Assembly: GCA_029555925.1 (NCBI GenBank)
Contig: JAKPQU010000403.1
Coordinates: forward strand, 1 to 5,329
DNA length: 5,329 nucleotides
Direction: 5' to 3'
Origin: Bacillota bacterium
GTDB lineage: Bacteria; Eremiobacterota; SpSt-956; JAKJGF01
The notes below the pieces were generated by a model, which saw nothing but the letters and a program-made list of their open reading frames with translations, had not been told where the DNA came from and ran no database searches. Made by a program: the position numbers and the translations under genes. Of the stretch, positions 1 to 5,116 are shown piece after piece. The stretch's first letter is position 1. Each line of letters opens with the position of its first letter.

Positions 1-32
1 AGAAGAAAAATTAGTTTTTTCTATAGTATTAG

Positions 33-53
33 AAATTAACCAGTGGTTAATTT
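33..53. promoter_or_regulatory. Perfect 21-bp palindrome, operator-like
   Basis: Two 10-bp arms, AAATTAACCA and TGGTTAATTT, are exact reverse complements around a single central G. This size and symmetry fit a binding site for a dimeric repressor of the TetR, MarR or similar type. It is not followed by a T-run, so an intrinsic terminator is less likely. It lies 230 bp before the kinase gene and close to the window edge, so the gene it serves may be outside. The half-site (TTAACCA) differs from the GTTAGT half-sites before tetR, so the local TetR protein is not an obvious binder. Confidence 0.5.
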
Positions 54-102
54 ATTGTCTGTAAAACAAATTAAATAAGGCAAATTATTTTTCTTCGTAA
101 GA

Positions 103-113
103 GCCTGTCAGGC
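103..113. repeat. Short inverted repeat GCCTG-T-CAGGC
   Basis: GCCTG and CAGGC flank one T. In RNA this could form only a 3-bp GCC/GGC stem with a five-base loop. Flanking CTTC and GAAG can pair outside it with a bulge. The element sits at the boundary between an AT-rich stretch and the repeat patchwork that starts near 126. No function is assigned. Confidence 0.3.
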
Positions 114-125
114 AGAAGCTGATAA

Positions 126-141
126 AAGGATGAAGAGTGAG
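126..141 (+). repeat. Intergenic repeat module 1, left copy (AAGGATGAAGAGTGAG)
   Basis: This 16-mer recurs in reverse complement at 4039-4054 with a single change (GGA versus GGG). In both places it is followed, 44 to 47 bases on, by a CRTYACG heptamer array and then by a gene start. The segment between the module and the array is not alike in the two copies. The sequence looks like a dispersed intergenic repeat rather than coding DNA. Confidence 0.6.
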
Positions 142-188
142 TCGAAGGGGTGAACACAGGGATTCGCCCAATACGCGGCGCAAACACA

Positions 189-237
189 CATCACGCATTA
201 CGCATCACGAACCACCCGTACCGCATTACGCGTCACG
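189..237 (+). repeat. CRTYACG heptamer array, left copy
   Basis: Heptamers read CATCACG (189-195), CATTACG (196-202), CATCACG (203-209), then a 14-base interruption, then CATTACG (224-230) and CGTCACG (231-237). The consensus is CRTYACG with a strict 7-bp period inside each block. It is markedly more GC-rich than the surrounding DNA. It lies 45 bp upstream of the kinase start and would fall in the leader if transcription begins upstream. The matching array at 3967-3994 is on the opposite strand. Units are too short and uninterrupted for a CRISPR. Confidence 0.65.
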
Positions 238-282
238 AAAGCGTATATGTATTATTTATGATTACCCGGATAAAGCAAGGAG

Positions 283-1555
283 ATGGCAGTTATATATAAC
301 AACAAAATTCTGATAGCAGATGACGGAAAAGTTTTTTTAATGATGTATAAAAAAATTTTTTCAAGAAAAAAAGAAGGCAATTTACTTCCGGAGGAGAAAA
401 AATTTGACCCTGCATTTTTTGAGAACGGGAAAGATCTTCTGGAACATTTTAAATGGCAGTACAGCAAAGGAGTGAGGATACCTCTCTGTATACTGGATTA
501 TATGATGCCTTTTCTGGATGGAATGGAAACAGGGAAAGAAGTCAGAAAGATTGACAGAGACGTTATTATCCTTATGGTAACGTCAATAGATTTAACACTC
601 GATGAAATAAGTGAAAGTTTACAGGAAAATATTTATTACATAAAAAAACCTTTTGTTGTAAATGAACTTTATTGCCTTGTAGATTCTCTTGTAAAAGGGT
701 GGAACAAGAATTTAAACATACAGCGGCAGAAAATAGAACTGGAAGAAGCATACAACAAATTAAAAATGACCCACTCACAACTGCTGCATCGAGAAAAAAT
801 GGCTTCCATAGGTCAGCTCGCCGCAGGAGTGGCCCATGAAATAAATAATCCTGCAGGTTTTATAGCAGGTAATCTGAGAGCATTAAATAAATATACAAAA
901 AAAACTCACAGAATTTATTGATTTTCAGGACGAAATTATAAAATCTTATAATATAGAGAAAGCTTCAGCCTCAGTAGAATCCAGGAGAAAACAGCTAAAA
1001 ATAGATTATGTAATTAATGATTTGAAAGATTTAATAGACGAATCCCTTGACGGGGCAGACAGAATAAAAAAGATAGTTGAAAATTTAAAAAGTTTCTCGA
1101 GAGTGGATGAATCAAATTATAAAGAAGCAAATATCAATGAATGCATCGAAAGTACAATAAATATAGTATGGAATGAACTTAAATATAAAGCTACTGTAAA
1201 AAAGGAATATGGCGTCATACGAGAAATCAAATGTTATCCCCAGGAACTTAACCAGGTATTTTTAAATCTCCTCATAAACGCATCACAGGCTATAAAAAAA
1301 CAGGGGGAAATAACAGTAAAAACATGGGAAGAAGAAGATTCAATATTTATTTCGGTATCAGACACAGGATACGGTATTAAAGAAGAACATATAAACAGAA
1401 TCTTCGAACCTTTTTTTACGACAAAAGATGTAGGGAAAGGAACAGGACTCGGTTTAAGCATATGTTATGACATAATAAAAAAACATAACGGAGAAATAAC
1501 GGTTGAAAGCACTCCCGGCGAAGGAAGTACCTTCACGATAAAATTACCTTACTGA
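283..1555 (+). pseudogene. Receiver-histidine kinase fusion, frameshifted at an A8 run
   Basis: A two-component signalling protein broken by one frameshift. The first frame (283-921) gives a receiver domain (about residues 8-130) with acidic D13/D14, phospho-acceptor D72 in the LDYMMP motif, T100 and K112 before P113. A helical linker (about 140-165) follows, then an H-box with H185 in GVAHEINNP. The frame stops at 919-921. The next frame is open from at least 899 to 1555 and carries the rest: the second DHp helix, N-box (N328/N332), DTGYG (360-364), the FEPFFTTK region and GKGTGLG (384-390). Deleting one A from 897-904 joins them into 423 residues with every kinase motif intact, so the lesion looks recent, phase-variable or a sequence error. 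The only ATG in reach (283) abuts AAGGAG (277-282), an unusually short spacing. No N-terminal membrane segments are seen, so it is likely cytoplasmic. No partner regulator is adjacent. The in-frame TTG at 1022 has no ribosome binding site, so separate translation of the second part is unlikely. Confidence 0.85.
897..904 (+). other. A8 homopolymer tract at the frameshift
   Basis: Eight A residues lie between ACAT-like codons of the DHp helix and CTC at 905. Reading moves from the frame of 283 to the next frame (+1 sense). Seven A's, or ten, would restore the full kinase. A standard -1 ribosomal slip would not, because it leads to the third frame. Polymerase slippage at replication or transcription would suit such a tract, as would an indel error in the assembly. 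Confidence 0.8.
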
Positions 1556-1582
1556 TTTTATAATTTTTTTGCAACAGAGAGA
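1556..1582. other. 27-bp gap between convergent genes
   Basis: The kinase (plus strand) and the methyltransferase (minus strand) converge here. A run of seven T's at 1564-1570 follows the kinase stop. The only pairing before it is AT-rich (AAAATTA within the kinase 3' end with TAATTTT) with a long loop. This is at best a weak terminator for the kinase. No hairpin with a T-run is seen for the minus-strand gene set. Confidence 0.3.
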
Positions 1583-2329
1583 TCAGTCCGGGTTCTTTCC
1601 GGCTACCAGAACAAGATTGGAAGAATTATTCTCATCAAAAGGAGAAAATGCCATATCTCCGTAATATTCAAATTGTTTAAATCCCTCTTTTCGTAAAAAC
1701 ATGTCCAGTTCTTCTTTACTGTAAGGATAAAGCTCTGTAGACTGAAGTTTATAATTACTTTTATTGCCTTCCCAGGTTACGATAAGAATATTGAAAGTAA
1801 GAACGGGATGGAAATCATAAAATCTGATATATTCAGTATCTTTTTCCCTGTGAATACCTATAATACGATTTTTAGTGTCATAAATTTTTTTATAATTCAA
1901 TAATTGAATAACCAGTATTCCGCCGGGATTTAAAAGATCATAAAAACCATTAAAGGTTTTTTCAAGAGAAGGGGCGTCCAAGATATGCGGTATAGAATTA
2001 CCGATACAGAATAAGGCATCGTATTTCCCCTGTAAATTCTTTTTTAATTCTTCCATAGGAGAAAGAATCCACGTAACTTCTCCCTCAAATTCTTTCCCAT
2101 GAAGCCCGGCCTGTTTCAGCATAGTTTCCGATATATCAACACCTGTGGTTTTAATCCCCATCTGAGCCAGTAATATTGAATGAAGACCTGTACCGCAGGC
2201 CACATCAATGGCTGATTGAAATTTATACCTTTCAACCCATTTCGCGAGAACTGATTTTTCCGTTTTTATTCTTTCTTTAAAACGGGTCATCCTGTCATAA
2301 TGATTTTCAAGATTTTCATAAAATTCCAT
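1583..2329 (-). CDS. Class I SAM-dependent methyltransferase
   Basis: A 248-residue Rossmann-fold methyltransferase. Motif I is DVACGTG (42-48), the acidic residue ending strand beta-2 is D65 in GVDIS, and YDALFCIGNSIPHI (103-116) matches the motif IV region. NPGG (135-138) precedes strand beta-5. The N-terminal FYENLENHYDRMT pattern and the overall length resemble the broad group that includes glycine/sarcosine N-methyltransferase-like enzymes, but the acceptor cannot be read from the sequence. There is no signal peptide or membrane segment, so it should be cytosolic. The ATG at 2329 is preceded by a G-rich Shine-Dalgarno (GGGGGGAG, 2337-2344) at 7-nt spacing. It starts 36 bp after the RIC gene on the same strand and is probably the last gene of that operon. 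Its C-terminus converges on the kinase gene. Confident as a methyltransferase; substrate unknown. Confidence 0.88.
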   Translation of the reverse strand: MEFYENLENHYDRMTRFKERIKTEKSVLAKWVERYKFQSAIDVACGTGLHSILLAQMGIKTTGVDISETMLKQAGLHGKEFEGEVTWILSPMEELKKNLQGKYDALFCIGNSIPHILDAPSLEKTFNGFYDLLNPGGILVIQLLNYKKIYDTKNRIIGIHREKDTEYIRFYDFHPVLTFNILIVTWEGNKSNYKLQSTELYPYSKEELDMFLRKEGFKQFEYYGDMAFSPFDENNSSNLVLVAGKNPD

Positions 2330-2365
2330 AAGAAGTCTCCCCCCTTCCAGGTTCCATTATTTAAA

Positions 2366-3100
2366 TTAAAACTTTTTCTCAAGCTCTATAGCCCCGGGAA
2401 AAAGTATATTATTTTCCAGATGAATATGCTTATAAAGATCCTCTTCAAGCGCTTTAAATATATCATAAAGAGCCTTAAAACTCTGACAGGAAACTTCAGG
2501 TACGGTATAATTATCTGTATATTCCCTTATATCAAGCATGGTCTGGCCCGCATTGGCATGTTCATATCTCTCCATATGGCGAATAATATTCTGAACTGTT
2601 CCGTAAGGAGGAACAGGTTTTTCTCCTTTTCCGCGAGCATATGCTTCAAGCTGTCTTATATAAGGGAATAAAATTTCTTCTTCCTTTAAGAGATGCTGCC
2701 ATATTTCCTCCCAGAAAGAGTCAAAAACCAGATTTAAATATGCAAGAATTTTTCCATGTTTTAAACTGTGGACTTCAGATACTTTAATTATAAAATCCTT
2801 AATTTCAGGCAGATTTTTCTTCATAAAACCATGGTGAACCGTTTCTATATAATCTACAAGTTCTGTAAGCGTAGCTTTTTTCCAGTCTCTATCATAACCT
2901 GCCATAGAAGGAGATTGGATACCCTCTTTCAATTTCGGGAAGAAAACCTCAGAGGATATATTCTTCTCATCGAGAGCTATTTTGAGTTCCCTTCCTCCGC
3001 CACAGCAATAATCAAGACCGAAATGTTCAAAAACACTTCTTGTCTGAGGATAATTTGTTACTATTTCTCTCAGGGTTGTATGTTCATCAAACATCTCCAT
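2366..3100 (-). CDS. ric: RIC family di-iron protein (YtfE/ScdA/DnrN type), iron-sulfur cluster repair
   Basis: A 244-residue protein of the repair-of-iron-centres family, which restores clusters damaged by nitric oxide or oxidants through a hemerythrin-like di-iron site. The N-terminal ScdA_N/DUF542 segment (about 8-60) has the diagnostic DYCCGGG (C32, C33). The hemerythrin-like domain has candidate iron ligands H90, H136, E140 (HLLKE), H175, H225 and E229 (HIHLE); their spacing matches the known YtfE ligands, so the site looks complete. Length is slightly above the usual 220 or so. Two starts are possible. AGGAGG (3103-3108) is only 2 nt from the ATG at 3100 but 8 nt from the ATG at 3094, so initiation at Met3 (MFDEHTTL) is more likely. 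The same AGGAGG overlaps the TAG stop of the upstream 4Fe-4S gene, which points to translational coupling. No NO-responsive operator is evident nearby. Cytosolic. Confidence 0.95.
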   Translation of the reverse strand: MEMFDEHTTLREIVTNYPQTRSVFEHFGLDYCCGGGRELKIALDEKNISSEVFFPKLKEGIQSPSMAGYDRDWKKATLTELVDYIETVHHGFMKKNLPEIKDFIIKVSEVHSLKHGKILAYLNLVFDSFWEEIWQHLLKEEEILFPYIRQLEAYARGKGEKPVPPYGTVQNIIRHMERYEHANAGQTMLDIREYTDNYTVPEVSCQSFKALYDIFKALEEDLYKHIHLENNILFPGAIELEKKF

Positions 3101-3102
3101 TA

Positions 3103-3108
3103 CCTCCT
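3103..3108 (-). promoter_or_regulatory. RIC ribosome binding site overlapping upstream stop codon
   Basis: AGGAGG on the minus strand shares bases with the TAG stop (3109-3107) of the 4Fe-4S gene. Ribosomes finishing the first gene are therefore placed directly at the RIC start. Spacing favours the second ATG (3094, 8 nt) over the first (3100, 2 nt). Confidence 0.8.
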
Positions 3109-3940
3109 AACTTTTTATTTCTCCTTTCAGAGATATAATGTGTCTTTCCAACGGAATATCTTTCCCGGCTTTTTCCATAGCCATTTTCACAACTTTTTCC
3201 GTACCGAAACAGCAGGGAACTTCCATATGTACAAGGGTTATTGATTTTATATCTGCATTCTTAAATATATGAGAAAGTTTATCAATATACTCGTCTATAG
3301 TTTTATCAAGCTTCGGGCAGAAAATTGTCAGTATTTTTCCTGCCAAAAATTTCTTATGAAAATTCGGATATGCAAAGGCAACACAGTCGGCAGCCACCAG
3401 AAGATCTGCGTTTTTCAGATAAGGTGCATCAGTGTTCAATAGAGTCAGTTCTACGGGCCAGTTTCTCAGTTCAGATGTCAACTCCACATTCTGCCCCGCT
3501 GCAGGCTTTTCCTGTTTCTCTCCCAGATCTATCATCCTTGCACCGGGACATCCTTTATGATGATTTACCGGTTTCTCCCCTTCTATTCCGATTGGAATTT
3601 CCATATTTTTTGACTTTAAAAAATCTACTGCCTGCTTTAAATATGTAACTTCATTATGTTCTTTAAGATGTTCCAGATGAGCTTTAATCACATTCTTTCC
3701 GCCCTTTATGACATTTTCCATAACCCTGGCTTCATCGTAAACCTCTGCCTCTCTTTCTTCTATGGCTATGGCCCCTTCCGGGCAGTGGCCAATGCAGGCC
3801 CCGAGGCCGTCACAGAACAGGTCGCTTACAAGTCTCACTTTGCCGTCAATTACCCGGAGAGCCCCTTCCGGGCAATTCGGGATACAGAGACCGCATCCAG
3901 TGCATTTTTCTTCGTCTATTTTTATTATCTTTCTTTTCAT
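3107..3940 (-). CDS. 4Fe-4S ferredoxin-like protein with cysteine-containing C-terminal domain
   Basis: A 277-residue protein. The N-terminal ferredoxin domain (about 5-62) has a classical cluster motif, C13-C16-C19-C23 (CTGCGLCIPNCP), and a second motif, C43-x5-C49-x3-C53 followed by PEGAI. The second motif has three cysteines and lacks the canonical CxxCxxC pattern. The first motif's C23 and the second's C53 are each followed by Pro, as in bacterial ferredoxins. A roughly 200-residue C-terminal region contains C131 (HHKGCPG), C186 (AADCVAFAY), C208 (FCPKLD) and the pair C243/C244 (EVPCCFG). From memory this architecture recurs in anaerobes as an unassigned ferredoxin family, where the VAADC, CPKLD and PCCFG motifs are conserved. 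No signal peptide or transmembrane helix is seen, so it is cytosolic. AAGGAGG (3951-3957) stands 10 nt before the ATG. It is first in the set and coupled to the RIC gene. A role as electron donor for iron-centre repair is inference from that position. Confidence 0.9.
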   Translation of the reverse strand: MKRKIIKIDEEKCTGCGLCIPNCPEGALRVIDGKVRLVSDLFCDGLGACIGHCPEGAIAIEEREAEVYDEARVMENVIKGGKNVIKAHLEHLKEHNEVTYLKQAVDFLKSKNMEIPIGIEGEKPVNHHKGCPGARMIDLGEKQEKPAAGQNVELTSELRNWPVELTLLNTDAPYLKNADLLVAADCVAFAYPNFHKKFLAGKILTIFCPKLDKTIDEYIDKLSHIFKNADIKSITLVHMEVPCCFGTEKVVKMAMEKAGKDIPLERHIISLKGEIKS

Positions 3941-3966
3941 TGTTTTATTTCCTCCTTTTGCAAGAT

Positions 3967-3994
3967 CGTGACGCGTGACGCGTAACGCGTGACG
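3967..3994 (-). repeat. CRTYACG heptamer array, right copy
   Basis: Four exact 7-bp units, on the plus strand CGTGACG, CGTGACG, CGTAACG, CGTGACG; on the minus strand CGTCACG, CGTTACG, CGTCACG, CGTCACG. Overlapping self-complementary ACGCGT hexamers occur at 3971, 3978 and 3985. The array is 9 bases upstream of the Shine-Dalgarno of the 4Fe-4S gene and would lie in its 5' leader. Relative to that gene its orientation is the same as that of the left array relative to the kinase. It is GC-rich against an AT-rich background. Confidence 0.75.
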
Positions 3995-4038
3995 CGAGGT
4001 TCCTTTATATATTACTGATTTGACAAAAGCTCTTTCTC

Positions 4039-4054
4039 CTCACTCTTCACCCTT
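4039..4054 (-). repeat. Intergenic repeat module 1, right copy (AAGGGTGAAGAGTGAG on the minus strand)
   Basis: It matches the module at 126-141 in 15 of 16 bases, in inverted orientation. It begins just after the cupin stop codon and precedes the heptamer array by 44 bases on the minus strand. The two modules and arrays together bracket a block of about 3.8 kb holding the kinase, methyltransferase, RIC and 4Fe-4S genes. Confidence 0.6.
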
Positions 4055-4065
4055 CCCTAAATCAT

Positions 4066-4413
4066 TCAAACTTTTTCTACAAATTTAGTTTCTGCTGTCG
4101 GCCTAGGAACTTTTACAACAAGTATCCTTGCTATGCTATCACTTTCATTATATATGCTGTGAGGAATTTTTGCAGGACTGTCTACAATATGATCCGCACA
4201 GACCTGTATCTTTTCTTCACCTATTTCTATAAAAGGTTCTCCTTCAAGAACATAGAAGAAAACATCTACAGGCGTTATATGAGGTTTTAGAGATTCTCCC
4301 GGCTTTAAAGTCATATGAATTGCCACGGCATGTTCAGTATCGTAAATTTTAGCCGTATCAATATTAAAAGCATTTTTCATTTTATGTGCATGTTTAACAT
4401 CTGTAATTTTCAT
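4066..4413 (-). CDS. Small single-domain cupin protein
   Basis: A 115-residue protein with one cupin beta-barrel. Motif 1 is the region from G39 to G58, with H45 and a TPVDVFFYVLEG string (47-58). The usual HxH pair is reduced to one His, and the glutamate position appears to be held by D50. Motif 2 contains P84-H85 and N89 (IPHSIYN). A metal site is therefore possible (H45, H85) but not canonical. Cupins of this size include small-molecule sensors and enzymes, so no reaction can be assigned. AAAGGAG (4421-4427) stands 7 nt upstream, and its AAGGAG is also the last two codons (Lys-Glu) of the upstream tetR gene. Only 4 bp separate that stop from this start. The pair is an operon, and the cupin may handle or sense the same ligand as the TetR protein (inference). 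No signal peptide. Confidence 0.88.
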   Translation of the reverse strand: MKITDVKHAHKMKNAFNIDTAKIYDTEHAVAIHMTLKPGESLKPHITPVDVFFYVLEGEPFIEIGEEKIQVCADHIVDSPAKIPHSIYNESDSIARILVVKVPRPTAETKFVEKV

Positions 4414-4417
4414 AATA

Positions 4418-5005
4418 TTACTCCTTTACAATTAATTTTTTCATGGAACTGAAAAGTTCCTTACCTTCCTGCTTTAAATCAAAGTTGAAGCCTGAAAGCC
4501 TCCATCTTATTACAAGCAATCTGAAGGTACCCATAATAAAAATAACGACATGTTTTTGAGGTATTTCATTTCTTATCTGGCCATTTACCTGTCCCTCTCC
4601 TACAGCTTCAAAAATCTTCCTCTGATGACCTTTCATAATAGACAGAACCTTTTCTGATAATCTCCTGTCATTTTGAAAAATCTCTTCGGAAAAAATTACC
4701 TTCGTAAGAGACGGATTTTTACTGAATTCATCCATAAGTCCGGCGAAAAACGTTTCTATCCTTTCAAAAGCAGGATTTTTCATAGAAAAAGCCTTTTCCG
4801 ATACATATGTCGTAAGGTCTTCAAAATATGTGAGAATAGCAAGAAGTATGTCAAGCTTACTCTCAAAATGGCGATATATTGCAGGCTCACTTATACCCAT
4901 TTCTCCGGAAATATGCTTTATAGTTAATTCCTGTATGCCTCCTTTCGAGATAAGCTCTATGGAAACTTCTATAATTTCTTTCTGTCTTTTCGTGAAATCT
5001 GCCAT
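4418..5005 (-). CDS. TetR/AcrR family transcriptional regulator
   Basis: A 195-residue DNA-binding regulator. The N-terminal helix-turn-helix occupies about residues 26-50, with the family signature LTIKHISGEMGISEPAIYRHFESK region (27-50; key residues G37, A42, Y44, H46, F47). The C-terminal three quarters form the helical ligand-binding and dimerisation domain, whose sequence does not reveal the effector. The ATG at 5005 follows AAGGAAG (5012-5018) with 8 nt from AAGGA. Upstream lies a consensus promoter (5089-5116). Two inverted repeats with GTTAGT-like half-sites (5022-5041 and 5068-5087) make self-repression very likely. It is co-transcribed with the cupin gene. A role in repressing other genes, such as one to the right of the window, cannot be judged. 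Confidence 0.94.
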   Translation of the reverse strand: MADFTKRQKEIIEVSIELISKGGIQELTIKHISGEMGISEPAIYRHFESKLDILLAILTYFEDLTTYVSEKAFSMKNPAFERIETFFAGLMDEFSKNPSLTKVIFSEEIFQNDRRLSEKVLSIMKGHQRKIFEAVGEGQVNGQIRNEIPQKHVVIFIMGTFRLLVIRWRLSGFNFDLKQEGKELFSSMKKLIVKE

Positions 5006-5021
5006 TTTTATCTTCCTTTTT

Positions 5022-5041
5022 GTTAGTTATAAACAACTAAC
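5022..5041. promoter_or_regulatory. tetR operator-like inverted repeat A
   Basis: GTTAGTT and AACTAAC are perfect inverted 7-bp arms around a 6-bp spacer (ATAAAC). The site lies in the tetR leader just upstream of its ribosome binding site. The half-site matches that of repeat B, although the arm spacing differs. The likely binder is the adjacent TetR protein. Confidence 0.6.
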
Positions 5042-5067
5042 TGAAATGTTTAAAAAAATTATCACGT

Positions 5068-5087
5068 TAGTTAGTATTTACTAACTA
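5068..5087. promoter_or_regulatory. tetR operator-like inverted repeat B over the predicted start of transcription
   Basis: TAGTTAGTA and TACTAACTA are perfect 9-bp arms around TT. The site begins 1 bp after the -10 box on the minus strand, so it covers the expected +1 position. A repressor bound here would block initiation. TetR-family regulators commonly repress their own promoters through such sites. Confidence 0.7.
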
Positions 5088-5088
5088 C

Positions 5089-5116
5089 ATTATAACAGAA
5101 AAACAAATTCTGTCAA
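5089..5116 (-). promoter_or_regulatory. Sigma-70-type promoter of the tetR-cupin operon
   Basis: On the minus strand the -35 box is TTGACA (5116-5111) and the -10 box is TATAAT (5094-5089), both perfect consensus, with 16 bp between them. The -10 box is preceded by TGT, giving an extended -10 element. Initiation is expected around 5082, inside repeat B. Such a strong promoter fits a gene held down by its own repressor. Confidence 0.85.

Noticed and set aside
189..237. CRISPR array
   Set aside because: Seven-base units without unique spacers, and no cas genes nearby.
897..904. Programmed -1 ribosomal frameshift at the A tract
   Set aside because: The required change is +1 (or -2). A -1 slip enters the third frame and does not join the kinase halves.
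1022..1555. Stand-alone HATPase protein starting at TTG 1022
   Set aside because: No ribosome binding site is present, and the frame continues openly upstream into the DHp helix, so it is the second half of the frameshifted kinase.
2300..3244. Plus-strand reading frames of 123 and 158 codons opposite the RIC and methyltransferase genes
   Set aside because: They are rich in Phe, Ile and Lys, as expected from the complement of AT-rich genes, and overlap strongly supported minus-strand genes.
3325..3985. Plus-strand reading frames of 107 and 109 codons opposite the 4Fe-4S gene
   Set aside because: They are antisense to a gene with clear cysteine motifs, lack ribosome binding sites and show no domain features.
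3941..4065. FNR, HcpR or NsrR-type operator and a sigma-70 promoter for the 4Fe-4S/RIC operon
   Set aside because: An AT-rich stretch (TTGTCA and TAATATATAAA on the minus strand) is present, but the -35 to -10 spacing does not fit and no FNR-like or NsrR-like dyad is visible.
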